DNA from: Gemella sp. zg-570
Lineage (GTDB): Bacteria; Bacillota; Bacilli; Staphylococcales; Gemellaceae
DNA length: 64,000 nucleotides
Assembly: GCF_018866345.1 (NCBI RefSeq)
Contig: NZ_CP076443.1
Coordinates: 519,501 to 583,500 of the forward strand
Direction: 5' to 3'
A model generated the notes under the pieces. It worked only from the letters and a program-made list of their open reading frames with translations. It made no database searches and had not been told where the DNA came from. Every line of letters begins with the position of its first letter. Within the stretch, counting starts at the first letter, position 1. Below, in pieces: positions 1-11,724 of the stretch. The position numbers were made by a program, and so were the translations under genes.

Positions 1-2
1 AT

Positions 3-503
3 GTTGATGGTTTTAATCCTATAAACGTAGGAAAATTAACGCTAGGCACTGCAGAACTTATTCCATGTACGCCGTTAGGAATAATGAGTTTAATAGAAAG
101 TGTAGAAGAAAATATAGAAGGGAAAAATGCTTTAGTTATAGGTAGAAGTAATATTGTTGGCAAACCAGTTGCTAGTTTGTTACTTCAAAAAAATGCAACA
201 GTAACGATAGCACACTCAAAAACTAAAAATTTATCAGAATTAATAGCAAGGGCAGATATTATTGTATCTTGCGTGGGGATAGCACATTTCTTAACAGATG
301 AATATAATTATAAAAACACAGCAACTGTTATAGATGTAGGAAATAATTATAAAGATGATAAATTAGTAGGCGATGTTGATTTTGAAAAAGTTAAAGAAAA
401 AGTAAAACATATATCTCCTGTTCCTGGTGGTGTCGGACCAATGACGATAACTATGTTAATGTATAATACTATACTGGCACAGAAAGTTCAGAATAATAAA
501 TAA
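3..503 (+). CDS. folD: FolD, methylenetetrahydrofolate dehydrogenase/cyclohydrolase (5' truncated by window)
   Basis: The reading frame is open from base 3 and gives the last 166 residues of FolD, the cytosolic bifunctional enzyme that interconverts 5,10-methylene-THF, methenyl-THF and 10-formyl-THF with NADP. Visible family motifs are VDGFNPINVGKL and PCTPLGI near the truncated start, then VIGRSNIVGKP (the Rossmann-type nucleotide-binding segment) and the C-terminal PVPGGVGPMTITML. The first Met in frame is at 84, but the conserved motifs upstream of it show that the gene starts outside the window. It appears intact at its 3' end. A weak inverted repeat with arms CGGCAGAA and TTCTGTCG lies about 10 bases past the stop. 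Confidence 0.95.
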   Translation, partial: VDGFNPINVGKLTLGTAELIPCTPLGIMSLIESVEENIEGKNALVIGRSNIVGKPVASLLLQKNATVTIAHSKTKNLSELIARADIIVSCVGIAHFLTDEYNYKNTATVIDVGNNYKDDKLVGDVDFEKVKEKVKHISPVPGGVGPMTITMLMYNTILAQKVQNNK

Positions 504-649
504 AAATTAATCGGCAGAAACCCATATATGTACTTCTGTCGTACGTAAAATATAGAAACAAACTATTGAAATTTTAAAATTTTTATGATATTATACATCA
601 GTAGGATAAAAAAAGAAATGATAAGTGCTAGGTTAGAACATAAGGCAAA

Positions 650-844
650 ATGTACAATAAAAAATTAATTTCATTTTTAGCGGTTGCAGGATTAGTTGTT
701 ACAGGATGTTATAGTCAAAGTAGCAATCAAAAAACAACTACACTAGTAAAAGAAGTAAAAACAATTACTTCAGAAGATTTTACAAAAGCATTAACTGATA
801 TGAGCTATCAACTTGTTGACACTTTATTTTATATTAAAATATAA
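650..844 (+). CDS. Small lipoprotein, possibly a truncated remnant
   Basis: A 64-residue ORF with a lipoprotein signal: positively charged start, hydrophobic segment, and lipobox LVVTGC with Cys at residue 20. The mature part is only about 45 residues, with no recognisable domain, and ends in a hydrophobic LFYIKI that looks like an abrupt frame end, so this may be the 5' remnant of a longer lipoprotein. The ATG is preceded by a poor ribosome site. The T-box promoter follows about 100 bases later on the same strand. Function unknown. Confidence 0.5.
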   Translation: MYNKKLISFLAVAGLVVTGCYSQSSNQKTTTLVKEVKTITSEDFTKALTDMSYQLVDTLFYIKI

Positions 845-949
845 TGTTAAAATTGAATTTATATATTATTATGTAATTATTTATATTATTTTATTAAACA
901 CTTTGCAATTTTTAAAATTATTTACTATTAAGAAAATTAAATAATAGTA

Positions 950-978
950 TTGACAATAAATATATATAGTGATATACT
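950..978 (+). promoter_or_regulatory. Promoter for the T-box metNI transcript
   Basis: TTGACA (950-955) and TATACT (973-978) are separated by exactly 17 bases, placing the transcription start at about 985, just before the T-box leader. Confidence 0.75.
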
Positions 979-984
979 TTTCAT

Positions 985-1235
985 TAATATTAGACAGAAG
1001 CATTGATGAGTAGCATATAGAATATTTAAAGAGAGCATACGTTTGCTGAGAGTATGTAATATGAAATTTGTGAATATGGTCTATGTTTGTCAATAGAGTA
1101 AGCAATTAAAATTAGTGAACTTTATTCGTTGTGCCACGTTATAGGCAAAGGCTATGTTAGTAGCTGAAGTAAAAATCAAGGTGGTACCGCGTTTTGACGC
1201 CCTTATTGTATATGCAATAAGGGTGTTTTTATTTT
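985..1235 (+). promoter_or_regulatory. T-box leader, probably methionine-specific
   Basis: The conserved T-box AAGGTGGTACCGCG is at 1178-1191 and is followed by a GC-rich hairpin (arms GCCCTTATTG / CAATAAGGG) and a T run ending near 1235, i.e. the terminator of the terminator/antiterminator switch. The 5' part has AG-box-like GAGAG and a stem-loop containing GAATATGGTC, where ATG would be a Met specifier codon. This fits the downstream metNI methionine transporter: uncharged tRNA-Met would pair and allow read-through when methionine is scarce. The specifier assignment is an inference from reading the loop, not from a fold. Confidence 0.88.
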
Positions 1236-1260
1236 TATAATATTGAAAAGGAGAAATACA

Positions 1261-2289
1261 ATGACAAAAAAATCAATTATAGAGTTAAAAAATGTAAATA
1301 AAATCTATAAAAATAATGTTCATGCAATTAAAAATATAGACTTGAATGTCGAAAAAGGAGATATTTATGGAATAATAGGTTACTCAGGTGCAGGAAAATC
1401 TACATTAATCAGATTATTAAATGGTCTTGAAACTGCAACAGACGGTCAAGTTATTGTTTTGGGAGAAGATTTTGGAAAAATCAGTAATGAGAAACGTCGT
1501 CTAAAAAGACAAAATATTGGAATGATTTTTCAACATTTCAATTTACTTTGGAGCAGAACTGTTGCAGAAAATATTGAATTTCCTTTAGAAATTTTAGGAG
1601 TTGCTAAAGATGAAAGAAAAAAAAGAGTTGATGAACTTGTAAAACTTGTAGGTTTAGAAGATAGAAAAGATAATTATCCATCTCAATTATCTGGAGGACA
1701 AAAACAACGCGTTGGTATAGCGAGAGCCTTGGCAGGTAATCCTAAAATTTTACTTTGTGATGAAGCAACAAGTGCATTAGACCCTGAAACAACAGCTGAT
1801 GTATTAGAATTAATTAATGAAATTCATAAAAAAATAAATATTACAGTTGTTTTAATAACGCATGAAATGAATGTAGTAAAAACTATCTGCACTAAAGTTG
1901 CAGTAATAGACAATGGTGAAATTGTAGAATCTGGTTTAGTGTATGATGTATTTTATAAACCGCAACAAGAAGTTACAAAACGCTTCTTAAAACAAACAGC
2001 ATTTAGTTCAGAAAAATCAGCCAATAAAAATATAAAAAATTGGAAAGAAACTTTTGTTAATGGAAAAATAGTAAAATTAACATTTGATGACAAACATTTT
2101 AGCGAACCAATAGTAAGTAAACTAGCAAAAGAAAATTCAGTAACTGTTAATATTATCCAAGGTAAAATTGATAAAATAAAAACAGGGAATATCGGAACTT
2201 TATATATACAGATTGTTGGAGAAGATAATAATATAGAGCAAGCTATTAATAAATTATATGAATTAGAAATTTCTGTGGAGGTATTATAA
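1261..2289 (+). CDS. metN: MetN, methionine ABC transporter ATP-binding protein
   Basis: A 342-residue ABC ATPase that powers D/L-methionine import with MetI and a MetQ lipoprotein. Walker A is GYSGAGKST, the signature is LSGGQKQR, and Walker B is ILLCDEATSALDP. The C-terminal ~75 residues match the NIL (ACT-like) regulatory domain typical of MetN, which binds methionine for trans-inhibition. The start is taken at ATG 1261, eight bases after AAGGAG; the longer frame from 1243 would run through that ribosome site. It is followed by metI with a 1-base gap, and the pair is under the T-box. No metQ is adjacent, so the substrate-binding lipoprotein must be encoded elsewhere. Confidence 0.95.
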   Translation: MTKKSIIELKNVNKIYKNNVHAIKNIDLNVEKGDIYGIIGYSGAGKSTLIRLLNGLETATDGQVIVLGEDFGKISNEKRRLKRQNIGMIFQHFNLLWSRTVAENIEFPLEILGVAKDERKKRVDELVKLVGLEDRKDNYPSQLSGGQKQRVGIARALAGNPKILLCDEATSALDPETTADVLELINEIHKKINITVVLITHEMNVVKTICTKVAVIDNGEIVESGLVYDVFYKPQQEVTKRFLKQTAFSSEKSANKNIKNWKETFVNGKIVKLTFDDKHFSEPIVSKLAKENSVTVNIIQGKIDKIKTGNIGTLYIQIVGEDNNIEQAINKLYELEISVEVL

Positions 2290-2290
2290 T

Positions 2291-2950
2291 ATGGATTTTT
2301 CAAGAGTAAATTGGGACAAAATAATAGAAAAAACAATAGAAACATTGATAATGACATCAGAATCTTTAATAGCAGTTTTTATTTTAGGTATGGTTTTAGG
2401 ATTATTACTTTATTTAACATCAACAAGTAATAATAAATTAGTAATAACTGTTTACACAATAATAACTGCAATAGTAAATATATTTAGGGCTATACCTTTT
2501 ATTATTTTAATAGTTCTATTAATACCTTTTACAAAAGTTCTAGTCGGTACAATTTTAGGTGTGCAAGCAGCTATACCAGCCTTGATAATATCATCAGCAC
2601 CATTTTATGCTCGTTTAGTAGAAATTGGCTTGCGAGAAGTTGACAAGGGAGTTATCGAAGCAGCTAAAGCAATGGGAGCAAAAAATATTACTATTATTAC
2701 AAAAGTTCTTATCCCAGAAAGCAAGCCAGCTTTAATATCAGGAATTACAGTTACAGCTATCGCCCTTGTTGGTTCAACTGCTATGGCAGGTGTTATTGGC
2801 GCTGGAGGTCTTGGGAACTTAGCCTACTTAGATGGTTTTCAACGTAATAATAATGCAGTAACTTTAGTTTCTACAATAGTAATTTTGATAATAGTATTTG
2901 TCGTTCAATACCTAGGAGATTTTGCAGTTAAGAAAGTAGATAAGAGATAA
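2291..2950 (+). CDS. metI: MetI, methionine ABC transporter permease
   Basis: A 219-residue membrane permease with about five hydrophobic segments. The coupling helix region reads EAAKAMGAKNITIITKVLIPESKPALISG, shortened here as the EAA motif EAAKAMGA...IP of binding-protein-dependent permeases. It forms the translocation pore with MetN. The start ATG 2291 follows GGAGG at the end of metN, so the two are translationally coupled. Length is normal for the family. Confidence 0.93.
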   Translation: MDFSRVNWDKIIEKTIETLIMTSESLIAVFILGMVLGLLLYLTSTSNNKLVITVYTIITAIVNIFRAIPFIILIVLLIPFTKVLVGTILGVQAAIPALIISSAPFYARLVEIGLREVDKGVIEAAKAMGAKNITIITKVLIPESKPALISGITVTAIALVGSTAMAGVIGAGGLGNLAYLDGFQRNNNAVTLVSTIVILIIVFVVQYLGDFAVKKVDKR

Positions 2951-3026
2951 TTTTTTAGCAACTTTAAAATTATTTTTAGTATAAAAATTTTGAGTATAAA
3001 ATAATTTTTCAATTTTAATATTATAA

Positions 3027-5108
<2,082 letters not shown>

Positions 5109-5113
5109 TAAAA

Positions 5114-5140
5114 AAACTCTTGATAATCAAGAGTTTTTTT
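5114..5140 (+). terminator. Intrinsic terminator after metG
   Basis: The stem AACTCTTGA / TCAAGAGTT has a tiny loop and is followed by seven T. Confidence 0.9.
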
Positions 5141-5195
5141 ATTGGAAAATTTATTTTAAATTTAAAATTTATAATATAAAAGATTTAATATTTAA

Positions 5196-5224
5196 TTGAT
5201 AAAAAGGCTGGTTTATGCTATTAT
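5196..5224 (+). promoter_or_regulatory. Promoter for gatCAB
   Basis: TTGATA (5196-5201) and TATTAT (5219-5224) are 17 bases apart, 32 bases upstream of the gatC ATG. Confidence 0.65.
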
Positions 5225-5255
5225 TAGTTAGTAATTAATTAAAATGGAGGATTGT

Positions 5256-5546
5256 ATGTCTAAGATAACAAAAGAACAGGTTGAACACATAGCTCATCTT
5301 GCAAGACTTGAAATTAAAGAAGATGAAGTAGAAATATATACTGAACAATTAGAAAAAATAGTATCTTTAGTAGAAAATTTATCTGTTGTAGATACAGAAA
5401 ATATCAAACCAACATATCACGTTTTAGATTTGGTAAATGTATTTAGAGAAGACGTTGCAAAAAAAGGTCTTGATAGAGAAGAAGTATTAAAAAATTCTTA
5501 TGAACAAGAGGCTGGACAATTTAAAGTTCCAACTATTATTGAATAA
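5256..5546 (+). CDS. gatC: GatC, Asp/Glu-tRNA amidotransferase subunit C
   Basis: A 96-residue subunit that clamps GatA to GatB in the tRNA-dependent amidotransferase converting Glu-tRNA(Gln) (and Asp-tRNA(Asn)) to Gln-tRNA(Gln) (and Asn-tRNA(Asn)). Visible family motifs are VEHIAHLARLEI, the central helix, and DVAKKGLDREEVLKN near the C terminus. ATG 5256 lies just after GGAGG at 5246, so the upstream in-frame ATG at 5244 is rejected. First gene of the gatCAB operon. Confidence 0.95.
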   Translation: MSKITKEQVEHIAHLARLEIKEDEVEIYTEQLEKIVSLVENLSVVDTENIKPTYHVLDLVNVFREDVAKKGLDREEVLKNSYEQEAGQFKVPTIIE

Positions 5547-5567
5547 TTACTTTTAAGGAGAAGATGA

Positions 5568-7025
5568 ATGACTTTAATGTATGAAAGTATAGAAAGTTTA
5601 GAAGCTAAACTAAAAAATAAAGAAGTAAAACCTTCTGAATTAGTTGAAACTTCTTTAAAAAGAATTAAAGAAACTGATGAAAAAATTGGTTCTTTTATTA
5701 CTTTAACAGAAGAATTAGCTTTAGATAAAGCTAAAGAGTTAGATATTAGTCAAGAAAAAAATGATTTCTCTGGGAAACTTTTTGGTGTACCTATGGGAAT
5801 AAAAGACAATATAATAACAAAAAATGTAGAAACTACTTGTGCATCAAAAATATTACAAGGATTTAATCCTATATATGATGCTACAGTTATGAATAAATTG
5901 AATGCAGAAAATCCAATTTTAATAGGAAAATTAAATATGGATGAATTTGCAATGGGTGGGTCAACAGAAAATTCATATTACAAATCTTGCCGCAACCCTC
6001 ATGACTTAGATGCTGTACCAGGTGGTTCTTCTGGAGGAAGTGCAACTTCTGTTTCAGTTGGGCAAGTGCCATTCACTTTGGGAAGTGATACTGGTGGTTC
6101 TGTTCGTCAACCTGCTTCTTATTGCGGGATAGTAGGACTTAAACCAACTTATGGTCGTGTATCAAGATTTGGTTTGGTTGCTTTTGCATCATCGCTAGAC
6201 CAAATAGGACCTATGACTAGAACAGTAAAAGACAATGCACGAATTTTAGAAATAATTTCTGGTCTTGATGAAAATGATATGACAAGTGCTCCAGTTGATG
6301 TTCCTAAATTTAGTGAAATAATTACTGGTAACGTTAAAGGACTTAAAATAGCCCTACCTAAAGAATATTTTGGCGAAGGAATAGACAAAGAAGTTAGAAA
6401 TAGTGTCTTAGAAGCTGTTAAATATTTAGAAAGTCAAGGAGCAATAGTAGAAGAAGTTTCTCTACCTAATACATCTTACTCAATAGAGTCGTATTACATT
6501 ATTGCTTCTGCTGAAGCTAGTTCAAATCTTTCACGTTTTGACGGTATTCGTTACGGCTATAGAAGTGAGAATGCTAGCAACCTGGAAGAAATTTATAAAA
6601 AAACTCGTGGAGAAGGTTTTGGTGCTGAAGTAAAACGTCGTATCATGCTAGGAACTTATGTATTATCTTCTGGTTACTATGACGCTTATTATAAAAAAGC
6701 CCAAAAAGTTCGTACACTAATCAAACAAGATTTTGATAAAGTTTTTGAAAAATATGATGTAGTTATTGGACCAACAGCACCGACAGTAGCCTTTAATATT
6801 GGAGAAGAAATTACAGACCCAGTAACAATGTATGCTAATGATATTTTAACAATTCCTGTTAATATGGCTGGTTTACCTGCTATAAGTATTCCTTGTGGTT
6901 TCAAGGGTAAACGTCCTATAGGTATGCAGATAATTGGTAAACCATTTGCTGAATCAACTATATATGATGTTGCTTATAACTACGAATCACACTATAATTT
7001 ACACAATAAAAAAATTGAACTTTAA
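5568..7025 (+). CDS. gatA: GatA, Asp/Glu-tRNA amidotransferase amidase subunit
   Basis: A 485-residue amidase-signature enzyme that releases ammonia from glutamine for GatB. The catalytic triad is visible: Lys in MGIKDNI, Ser in the GGSSGGSA loop, and the nucleophile Ser in [17 protein letters not shown] precedes ATG 5568 by about seven bases. Gene order gatC-gatA-gatB with gaps of 15-21 bases marks one operon, consistent with the absence of a glutaminyl-tRNA synthetase route and a non-discriminating GltX (encoded at 20,232). Confidence 0.97.
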   Translation: MTLMYESIESLEAKLKNKEVKPSELVETSLKRIKETDEKIGSFITLTEELALDKAKELDISQEKNDFSGKLFGVPMGIKDNIITKNVETTCASKILQGFNPIYDATVMNKLNAENPILIGKLNMDEFAMGGSTENSYYKSCRNPHDLDAVPGGSSGGSATSVSVGQVPFTLGSDTGGSVRQPASYCGIVGLKPTYGRVSRFGLVAFASSLDQIGPMTRTVKDNARILEIISGLDENDMTSAPVDVPKFSEIITGNVKGLKIALPKEYFGEGIDKEVRNSVLEAVKYLESQGAIVEEVSLPNTSYSIESYYIIASAEASSNLSRFDGIRYGYRSENASNLEEIYKKTRGEGFGAEVKRRIMLGTYVLSSGYYDAYYKKAQKVRTLIKQDFDKVFEKYDVVIGPTAPTVAFNIGEEITDPVTMYANDILTIPVNMAGLPAISIPCGFKGKRPIGMQIIGKPFAESTIYDVAYNYESHYNLHNKKIEL

Positions 7026-7040
7026 TATTAGGAGAAATTT

Positions 7041-8468
7041 ATGCATTTTGAAACAGTAATCGGACTTGAAGTCCATGTAGAATTAAAAACAAATTCAAAA
7101 ATTTTCTCATCATCACCAGCACATTTTGGTGCAGAACCAAACACGAATACAAGTGTTATTGATTTAGGTTATCCAGGAGTATTGCCAGTAGTTAATAAAC
7201 GTGCGGTTGAATGGGGAATGAAAGCAGCTATGGCTCTTAATATGACCGTAGCAAAAGAATCAAAATTTGATAGAAAAAATTATTTTTATCCAGACAATCC
7301 CAAGGCATATCAAATTTCACAGTTTGACCAGCCAATAGGAGAAAATGGTTGGATAGATATAGAAGTTAATGGAAAAACAAAACGTATTGGTATAACTCGT
7401 GCCCATCTTGAAGAAGATGCAGGAAAATTAACTCACAGAAATGGTTATTCTCTAGTCGACCTTAATCGTCAAGGAACGCCATTAATTGAAATAGTTTCTG
7501 AACCAGATATAAGAACTCCTGAAGAAGCCTATGCCTATCTTGAAAAATTACGTTCAATTATTCAATACATTGAAGTATCAGACGTAAAAATGGAAGAGGG
7601 GTCTATGAGATGTGATGCTAATATATCTATAAGACCTTATGGTCAAGAAAAATTTGGTACAAAAACAGAATTAAAAAATCTAAATTCATTTACTTTTGTA
7701 AAAAAAGGATTAGAATTTGAAGAAAAAAGACAAGAACAAGTTATTCTATCTGGTGGAGAAATAAAACAAGAAACTCGACGTTTTGATGAAACAACAGGCA
7801 CAACAAAACTTATGAGGGTTAAAGAGGGTTCAGATGATTATAGATATTTCCCAGAACCTGATATAGTCCCTATGAGAATATCTGATGAATGGATAGAAGA
7901 AGTTCGTTTGACAATTCCTGAATTACCCGACGCACGTAAGAAACGTTACCAAGAAGAATTAGGGCTACCAGCCTACGACGCTCATGTGCTGACACTTACA
8001 AAAGAAATGTCTGATATGTTTGAAGAAGCTGTTTCAAATGGAGGCGACCCTAAATTAGTATCAAATTATTTAATGGTTGATGTCAACGCATATTTAAACA
8101 AAGAACAAAAAACACTGAAAGAAACAAAAATAACTGGAGCTAGTCTTGCTGGAATGGTCAAGTTAATAACTGACGGAACTATTTCAAGTAAGATAGCTAA
8201 AAAAGTTTTTGCAGAACTTATCGAAAATGGTGGTAATGCAGAAGAAATAGTAAAAGCTAAAGGTCTAGTTCAAGTTTCTGATACAAGCCAGCTATTAACG
8301 TGGGTAAGTGAAGTACTAGATAATAATCCTAAATCAATAGAAGATTTTAAAAATGGAAAAGACAGAGCAATAGGTTTCTTAGTTGGACAAATTATGAAAG
8401 TTTCTAAGGGGCAAGCTAACCCACAAATAATTAATAAAATGTTACTAGAAGAAATAGCAAAAAGATAA
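7041..8468 (+). CDS. gatB: GatB, Asp/Glu-tRNA amidotransferase subunit B
   Basis: A 475-residue kinase/transamidase subunit that activates the tRNA-bound Glu or Asp. N-terminal [10 protein letters not shown] and the Zn/active-site region SRPDI-like segments ([17 protein letters not shown]) are present, along with MRCDANISI and the C-terminal YqeY-like tail domain that binds tRNA. ATG 7041 follows AGGAG. Full length. Terminator just downstream. Confidence 0.97.
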   Translation: MHFETVIGLEVHVELKTNSKIFSSSPAHFGAEPNTNTSVIDLGYPGVLPVVNKRAVEWGMKAAMALNMTVAKESKFDRKNYFYPDNPKAYQISQFDQPIGENGWIDIEVNGKTKRIGITRAHLEEDAGKLTHRNGYSLVDLNRQGTPLIEIVSEPDIRTPEEAYAYLEKLRSIIQYIEVSDVKMEEGSMRCDANISIRPYGQEKFGTKTELKNLNSFTFVKKGLEFEEKRQEQVILSGGEIKQETRRFDETTGTTKLMRVKEGSDDYRYFPEPDIVPMRISDEWIEEVRLTIPELPDARKKRYQEELGLPAYDAHVLTLTKEMSDMFEEAVSNGGDPKLVSNYLMVDVNAYLNKEQKTLKETKITGASLAGMVKLITDGTISSKIAKKVFAELIENGGNAEEIVKAKGLVQVSDTSQLLTWVSEVLDNNPKSIEDFKNGKDRAIGFLVGQIMKVSKGQANPQIINKMLLEEIAKR

Positions 8469-8473
8469 AGTAA

Positions 8474-8499
8474 AGTCAGATAAATTTTTATCTGACTTC
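8474..8499 (+). terminator. Intrinsic terminator after gatB
   Basis: A near-perfect 12-bp stem, AAGTCAGATAAA paired with TTTATCTGACTT, closes the gatCAB operon. Confidence 0.85.
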
Positions 8500-8545
8500 T
8501 TATAATATTAAGCAAATATTTTTAATTTAAGGGGGAAATTATAAA

Positions 8546-9274
8546 ATGAATGAGGTAATAAAAACTATAAACAATCATCGTTCAAATAGAAGTTTTGTTA
8601 AGGGATATAAATTACACAAAGAAGAATTAGATATAATAATAAAATCTAGCAAACAAGCACCTAGTTGGATGAATGGTCAACACTATAGTATAGTAGTGAT
8701 AGACGATGAAGATTTAAAAAATACAATATGGGAATTATCAAAATCTAATATTCATATATCTACAAGTTCTGTATTTTTATTATATTGTGCAGATTTAACT
8801 AGACATAAATTATCAAGTGAAAAACATTTTTCTAATTTTAATATTGAAGATAATTTAGATACAATAATAACTGCAACTACTGATGTTGCACTGGCTATGC
8901 AAAATGCAGTTTTAGCAGCAGAATCATTAGGATATGGTACTGTTTGTTGTGGTGCTATAAGGTCAGCTGCCAAAGAATTAATAGAAATATTAGAAATGCC
9001 AAAATATACCTATCCAATTTGTGGAATAAGTATATGAAAAATAGATGAAAAATTAACTACGGAAAGAGTTAAACCAAGAATAAAAGCAAGCGTTAATGTC
9101 GGAAAAAATAAATTTCCAATTTCTACAATTTCAGATATAGAAGAATATGATGAAGTTATGGAAAAATTTGCAGAAGCAAGAGAAACAAAATTATGGTCTA
9201 AAAAATTCGCAGATTTCTATAAGGAAAAACCCCTTGCCATAACAAATGAATTGCTTAAAAAACAAGGATTTTAA
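8546..9274 (+). pseudogene. Nitroreductase (NfsA/NfrA-like) interrupted by one in-frame TGA
   Basis: The frame starts MNEVIKTINNHRSNRSF (typical flavin-binding HRSxRxF start of nitroreductases) and has the central ALAMQNAVLAAESLGYGT motif. It then stops at TGA 9035-9037 after PICGISI. Translation continues without further stops for 79 codons to TAA 9274, with the family's usual tail (KPRI...FPI...ARETKLW...). Glycine is expected at the stop (GISIGKID), so a single G-to-T change of GGA would explain it. With read-through, the protein would be 242 residues, the normal size. It is either a recent nonsense mutation or a sequence error. The intact enzyme would be an NAD(P)H:FMN-dependent oxidoreductase. 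Confidence 0.85.
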
Positions 9275-9284
9275 GCTAAAACTA

Positions 9285-9313
9285 TTGACTTAAATATAAT
9301 TAAATGTTAAAAT
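9285..9313 (+). promoter_or_regulatory. Promoter for rpsD leader
   Basis: TTGACT (9285-9290), a 17-base spacer, then TAAAAT (9308-9313). It gives a leader of about 170 bases before rpsD. Confidence 0.65.
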
Positions 9314-9319
9314 ACTAAA

Positions 9320-9480
9320 CAGTGTAAAATAATAGCAGTGAAATATTTGTTATTGCCTCTATGTTATACATTTTTTAATGTGGCAACTCGTAACCTATGC
9401 TGCTAGGTGAAGTTCCAGAACTATAACATATACAACAACAGTATTGTGCTTTTTGTTTTACCAAAACAAAAAGATATAAG
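9320..9480 (+). promoter_or_regulatory. Long rpsD 5' leader, candidate S4 autoregulatory RNA
   Basis: A non-coding leader of about 170 bases separates promoter and rpsD start. It contains several complementary blocks and ends with a strong 11-bp hairpin at 9449-9473 (CTTTTTGTTTT / AAAACAAAAAG) directly before the ribosome site AGGAGGAG. Firmicutes rpsD is known to be autoregulated by S4 binding its leader; assigning this leader to that class is inference from position and length. Confidence 0.55.
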
Positions 9481-9492
9481 GAGGAGCATATA

Positions 9493-10095
9493 ATGGCTCG
9501 TTTTACAGGTTCAACTTGGAAAAAATCTCGTCGTTTAGGAATATCACTAAGTGGTACTGGTAAGGAGTTAGCAAAACGTCCTTACGCACCAGGACAACAC
9601 GGTCCAGGTCAAAGAAAAAAATTATCTGAATACGGATTACAGTTACAAGAAAAACAAAAACTTCGTTACCTACACGGCATGAACGAAAAACAATTCCGTA
9701 AATTATTCGATAAAGCAGGAAAATTACAAGGTCTTCACGGGACAAACTTCATGGCTTTACTAGCAACACGTTTAGATTCTGTAGTTTACAGCTTAGGTCT
9801 AGCTAGAACTAGCCGTCAAGCACGTCAAGTAGTAAACCACGGACACGTTCTTGTAGATGGTAAAAAAGTTGATATAGCATCTTATCAAGTAAAACCAGGA
9901 CAAGTAATTTCTATTCGTGAAAAATCACGTAATTTAGAAATTATTAAAGAAGCTGTTGAAATAACTAACTTTGTACCTGAATACTTAACTTTTGATGAAG
10001 ATAAACTTGAAGGTTCATTAGTTAGAATTCCAGAAAGAAGCGAACTTAACCAAGAAATAAATGAACAATTAATAGTAGAGTACTACTCTAGATAA
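9493..10095 (+). CDS. rpsD: Ribosomal protein S4
   Basis: A 200-residue primary 16S rRNA-binding protein of the small subunit. It has the N-terminal S4 domain ([36 protein letters not shown]) and the S4 RNA-binding domain ([25 protein letters not shown]-type, here [20 protein letters not shown]). The C terminus LIVEYYSR is canonical. It lacks the four N-terminal Cys of the zinc-binding form. AGGAGG is seven bases before the ATG. It stands alone, as is usual in Bacilli. Confidence 0.98.
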   Translation: MARFTGSTWKKSRRLGISLSGTGKELAKRPYAPGQHGPGQRKKLSEYGLQLQEKQKLRYLHGMNEKQFRKLFDKAGKLQGLHGTNFMALLATRLDSVVYSLGLARTSRQARQVVNHGHVLVDGKKVDIASYQVKPGQVISIREKSRNLEIIKEAVEITNFVPEYLTFDEDKLEGSLVRIPERSELNQEINEQLIVEYYSR

Positions 10096-10104
10096 TAAAA
10101 AATT

Positions 10105-10130
10105 CCCACAATTAATTTTGTGGGTTTTTT
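10105..10130 (+). terminator. Intrinsic terminator after rpsD
   Basis: Stem CCCACA / TGTGGG extended by A-T pairs, then six T. Confidence 0.9.
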
Positions 10131-10250
10131 ATTTTACAATAGAATATTTATTAAGTTGAGCAAGAGCATAGATAAAAATTTTTAAAAAAAGATATATAAT
10201 ATTAGCTTCACATCTCTTATCAAATTTACATTTTAAATAGAAAAAAAAAA

Positions 10251-10281
10251 AACTTACTAGGTAAATTTACCCAATTAAGTT
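10251..10281 (-). terminator. Terminator of the repeat-containing surface protein gene
   Basis: Arms AACTTA / TAAGTT with an inner GGTAAATTTACC palindrome. On the minus strand it ends in a run of more than ten T. Confidence 0.7.
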
Positions 10282-10299
10282 TTTTTATTTTTTATGCTA

Positions 10300-11292
10300 T
10301 TATCTTACCCAAACGCCACTAGCGTCAACAAAATATCCATCTGGAGTATATTCATTCACTGCCATGTATCCACCTGATTTTAGGTAATACCAGTTTCCGT
10401 CAGTGTGTTTAACCCACTCATTTTGAGCCATGTATCCGCCTGATTTTAGGTAGAACCAGTTTCCATTAGCGTCTTGAATCCATGCATTTTGTGCCATGTA
10501 TCCACCTTGAATTAAGTAGAACCAAGAACCGTTACTAAATACCCATTCATTTTGCACCATATATCCACCTGATTTTAAGTAGAACCAAGAACCATTGCTT
10601 AGTATCCAAGTATTTTCAGCCATTCTTCCGTTTTCACCAAAGAAGAACCAAGACTTGTATTCTTTATCGAATAACCATCCTTTAGCCATAGAACCATCTG
10701 CTTTGTTGTAAATCCAAGCTCCATCTTTTTTAACAAATTTTTCATCTTTTATTTTCAGGTTATTATCTTTTTTAGTATTACCCACATTATTTTCAGGTTT
10801 TAAGCTATTTACGTTATTTTCAGAATTTGCATTATTATCGTTATTAGAATCACTCGCACTGTTTCCAGCTTCAGATGTAGCCGCTAGTATTTCATTAGCT
10901 ATAGCTGTTAAACGTGCTTTTACTTCTTCAGCATTTTCATTGTCTTTTAATGTGTACATAATAGTTTTCCCAACCCAACGAAATTCTTCTCCACTTTCAA
11001 GAAAATCAGCAGTCTCATAATATTTAAAAGTAATTCCTTGGCTAGCAAAGTCTTTAGATTTAATATAATCATCAACTTTTTTTATAAAATTATCAGCTTT
11101 TGGATATTCATTTGGATATTCATTTTGATAAAAAGGTTCAGAAAATGAAACATAAATTATGTTATTATATACACTTACACTAGATCTTATCTTTGATTTA
11201 GCATAAGTTGTATGGGTTACCATAGGGCTAGTAAATAATGAAACTGCAAGTGCAGCAGTTAGAAATTTAGTAAATTTTGTAGTTTTTGTCAT
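10300..11292 (-). CDS. Secreted surface protein with choline/glucan-type wall-binding repeats
   Basis: A 330-residue protein with a Sec signal peptide (basic start, AALAVSLFTSPMV, predicted cut near TTYAKS). A unique N-terminal domain of ~110 residues of unknown function follows, then a low-complexity Asn/Ser/Asp linker (NDNNANSENN...). The C-terminal half holds about six ~20-residue repeats of the form W.xxNGxWFYLxSGGYMAxNxW, the aromatic/Gly pattern of choline-binding and glucan-binding modules. The last copy is modified (GYFVDASGVWVR end). Such repeats hold proteins on wall teichoic acid or related glycans; the actual ligand is not visible from sequence. Monocistronic with its own terminator. 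Confidence 0.88.
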   Translation of the reverse strand: MTKTTKFTKFLTAALAVSLFTSPMVTHTTYAKSKIRSSVSVYNNIIYVSFSEPFYQNEYPNEYPKADNFIKKVDDYIKSKDFASQGITFKYYETADFLESGEEFRWVGKTIMYTLKDNENAEEVKARLTAIANEILAATSEAGNSASDSNNDNNANSENNVNSLKPENNVGNTKKDNNLKIKDEKFVKKDGAWIYNKADGSMAKGWLFDKEYKSWFFFGENGRMAENTWILSNGSWFYLKSGGYMVQNEWVFSNGSWFYLIQGGYMAQNAWIQDANGNWFYLKSGGYMAQNEWVKHTDGNWYYLKSGGYMAVNEYTPDGYFVDASGVWVR

Positions 11293-11462
11293 TATAATGA
11301 CCTCCTTATATTTTTTAATTAGTTCATAAAATCAGACTTTTTTGAACTTAAATTATATAATAAACTTGTTCATAAAAATATTTTATAAACGGCTAAGTGA
11401 ATAAGTTTTTATCTTATTTTTAAAAAAAATTTAAAGATAAAAACTCCGTTCCAAAAAGTCTA

Positions 11463-11612
11463 CTATTTGGAACAATTTTTTTGTTTTTTTCTAATTATTA
11501 ACCAATTGTAACAAGTTGTCTTTGCTACTCCTAATACACAAGCAGCCTCCCTAATATTTAATTCTTGTAAATTCCATTTTTGATAAACTTCTTCAAAATT
11601 ATTAAGTAGTTC
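11463..11612 (-). pseudogene. Remnant of a serine recombinase C-terminal HTH
   Basis: A minus-strand frame with no start reads ELLNNFEEVYQKWN and then REAACVLGVAKTTCYNWL before a stop. This resembles the C-terminal helix-turn-helix of Tn3-type resolvases/invertases (FEEVYxKWKxGxITxxEAAKLLGVxxxTFYRR). The catalytic domain is absent upstream (to the right), so only a 50-residue scar of a mobile element remains. The rest of 11,293-11,784 is AT-rich with a hairpin GTTCCAAA / TTTGGAAC at 11,451-11,476 and holds no gene. Confidence 0.5.
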
Positions 11613-11724
11613 TTTTTATTAGTTTTTTCTAGTATTAATTCTTTATATACTAATATATTTATCAAAAATTATAAATCTTAAAAATGTAGAAAGTTGCTTA
11701 TAAATTATTTTTATAAAAGATTAA

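Noticed and set aside
881..1105. Minus-strand 74-codon frame
   Set aside because: It lies on the T-box promoter and leader, and its composition is plain AT-rich sequence.
8752..8973. Minus-strand frames under gatA, metG, secA, rpsD and the nitroreductase
   Set aside because: Each is antisense to a clear gene, with no start signal or family features.
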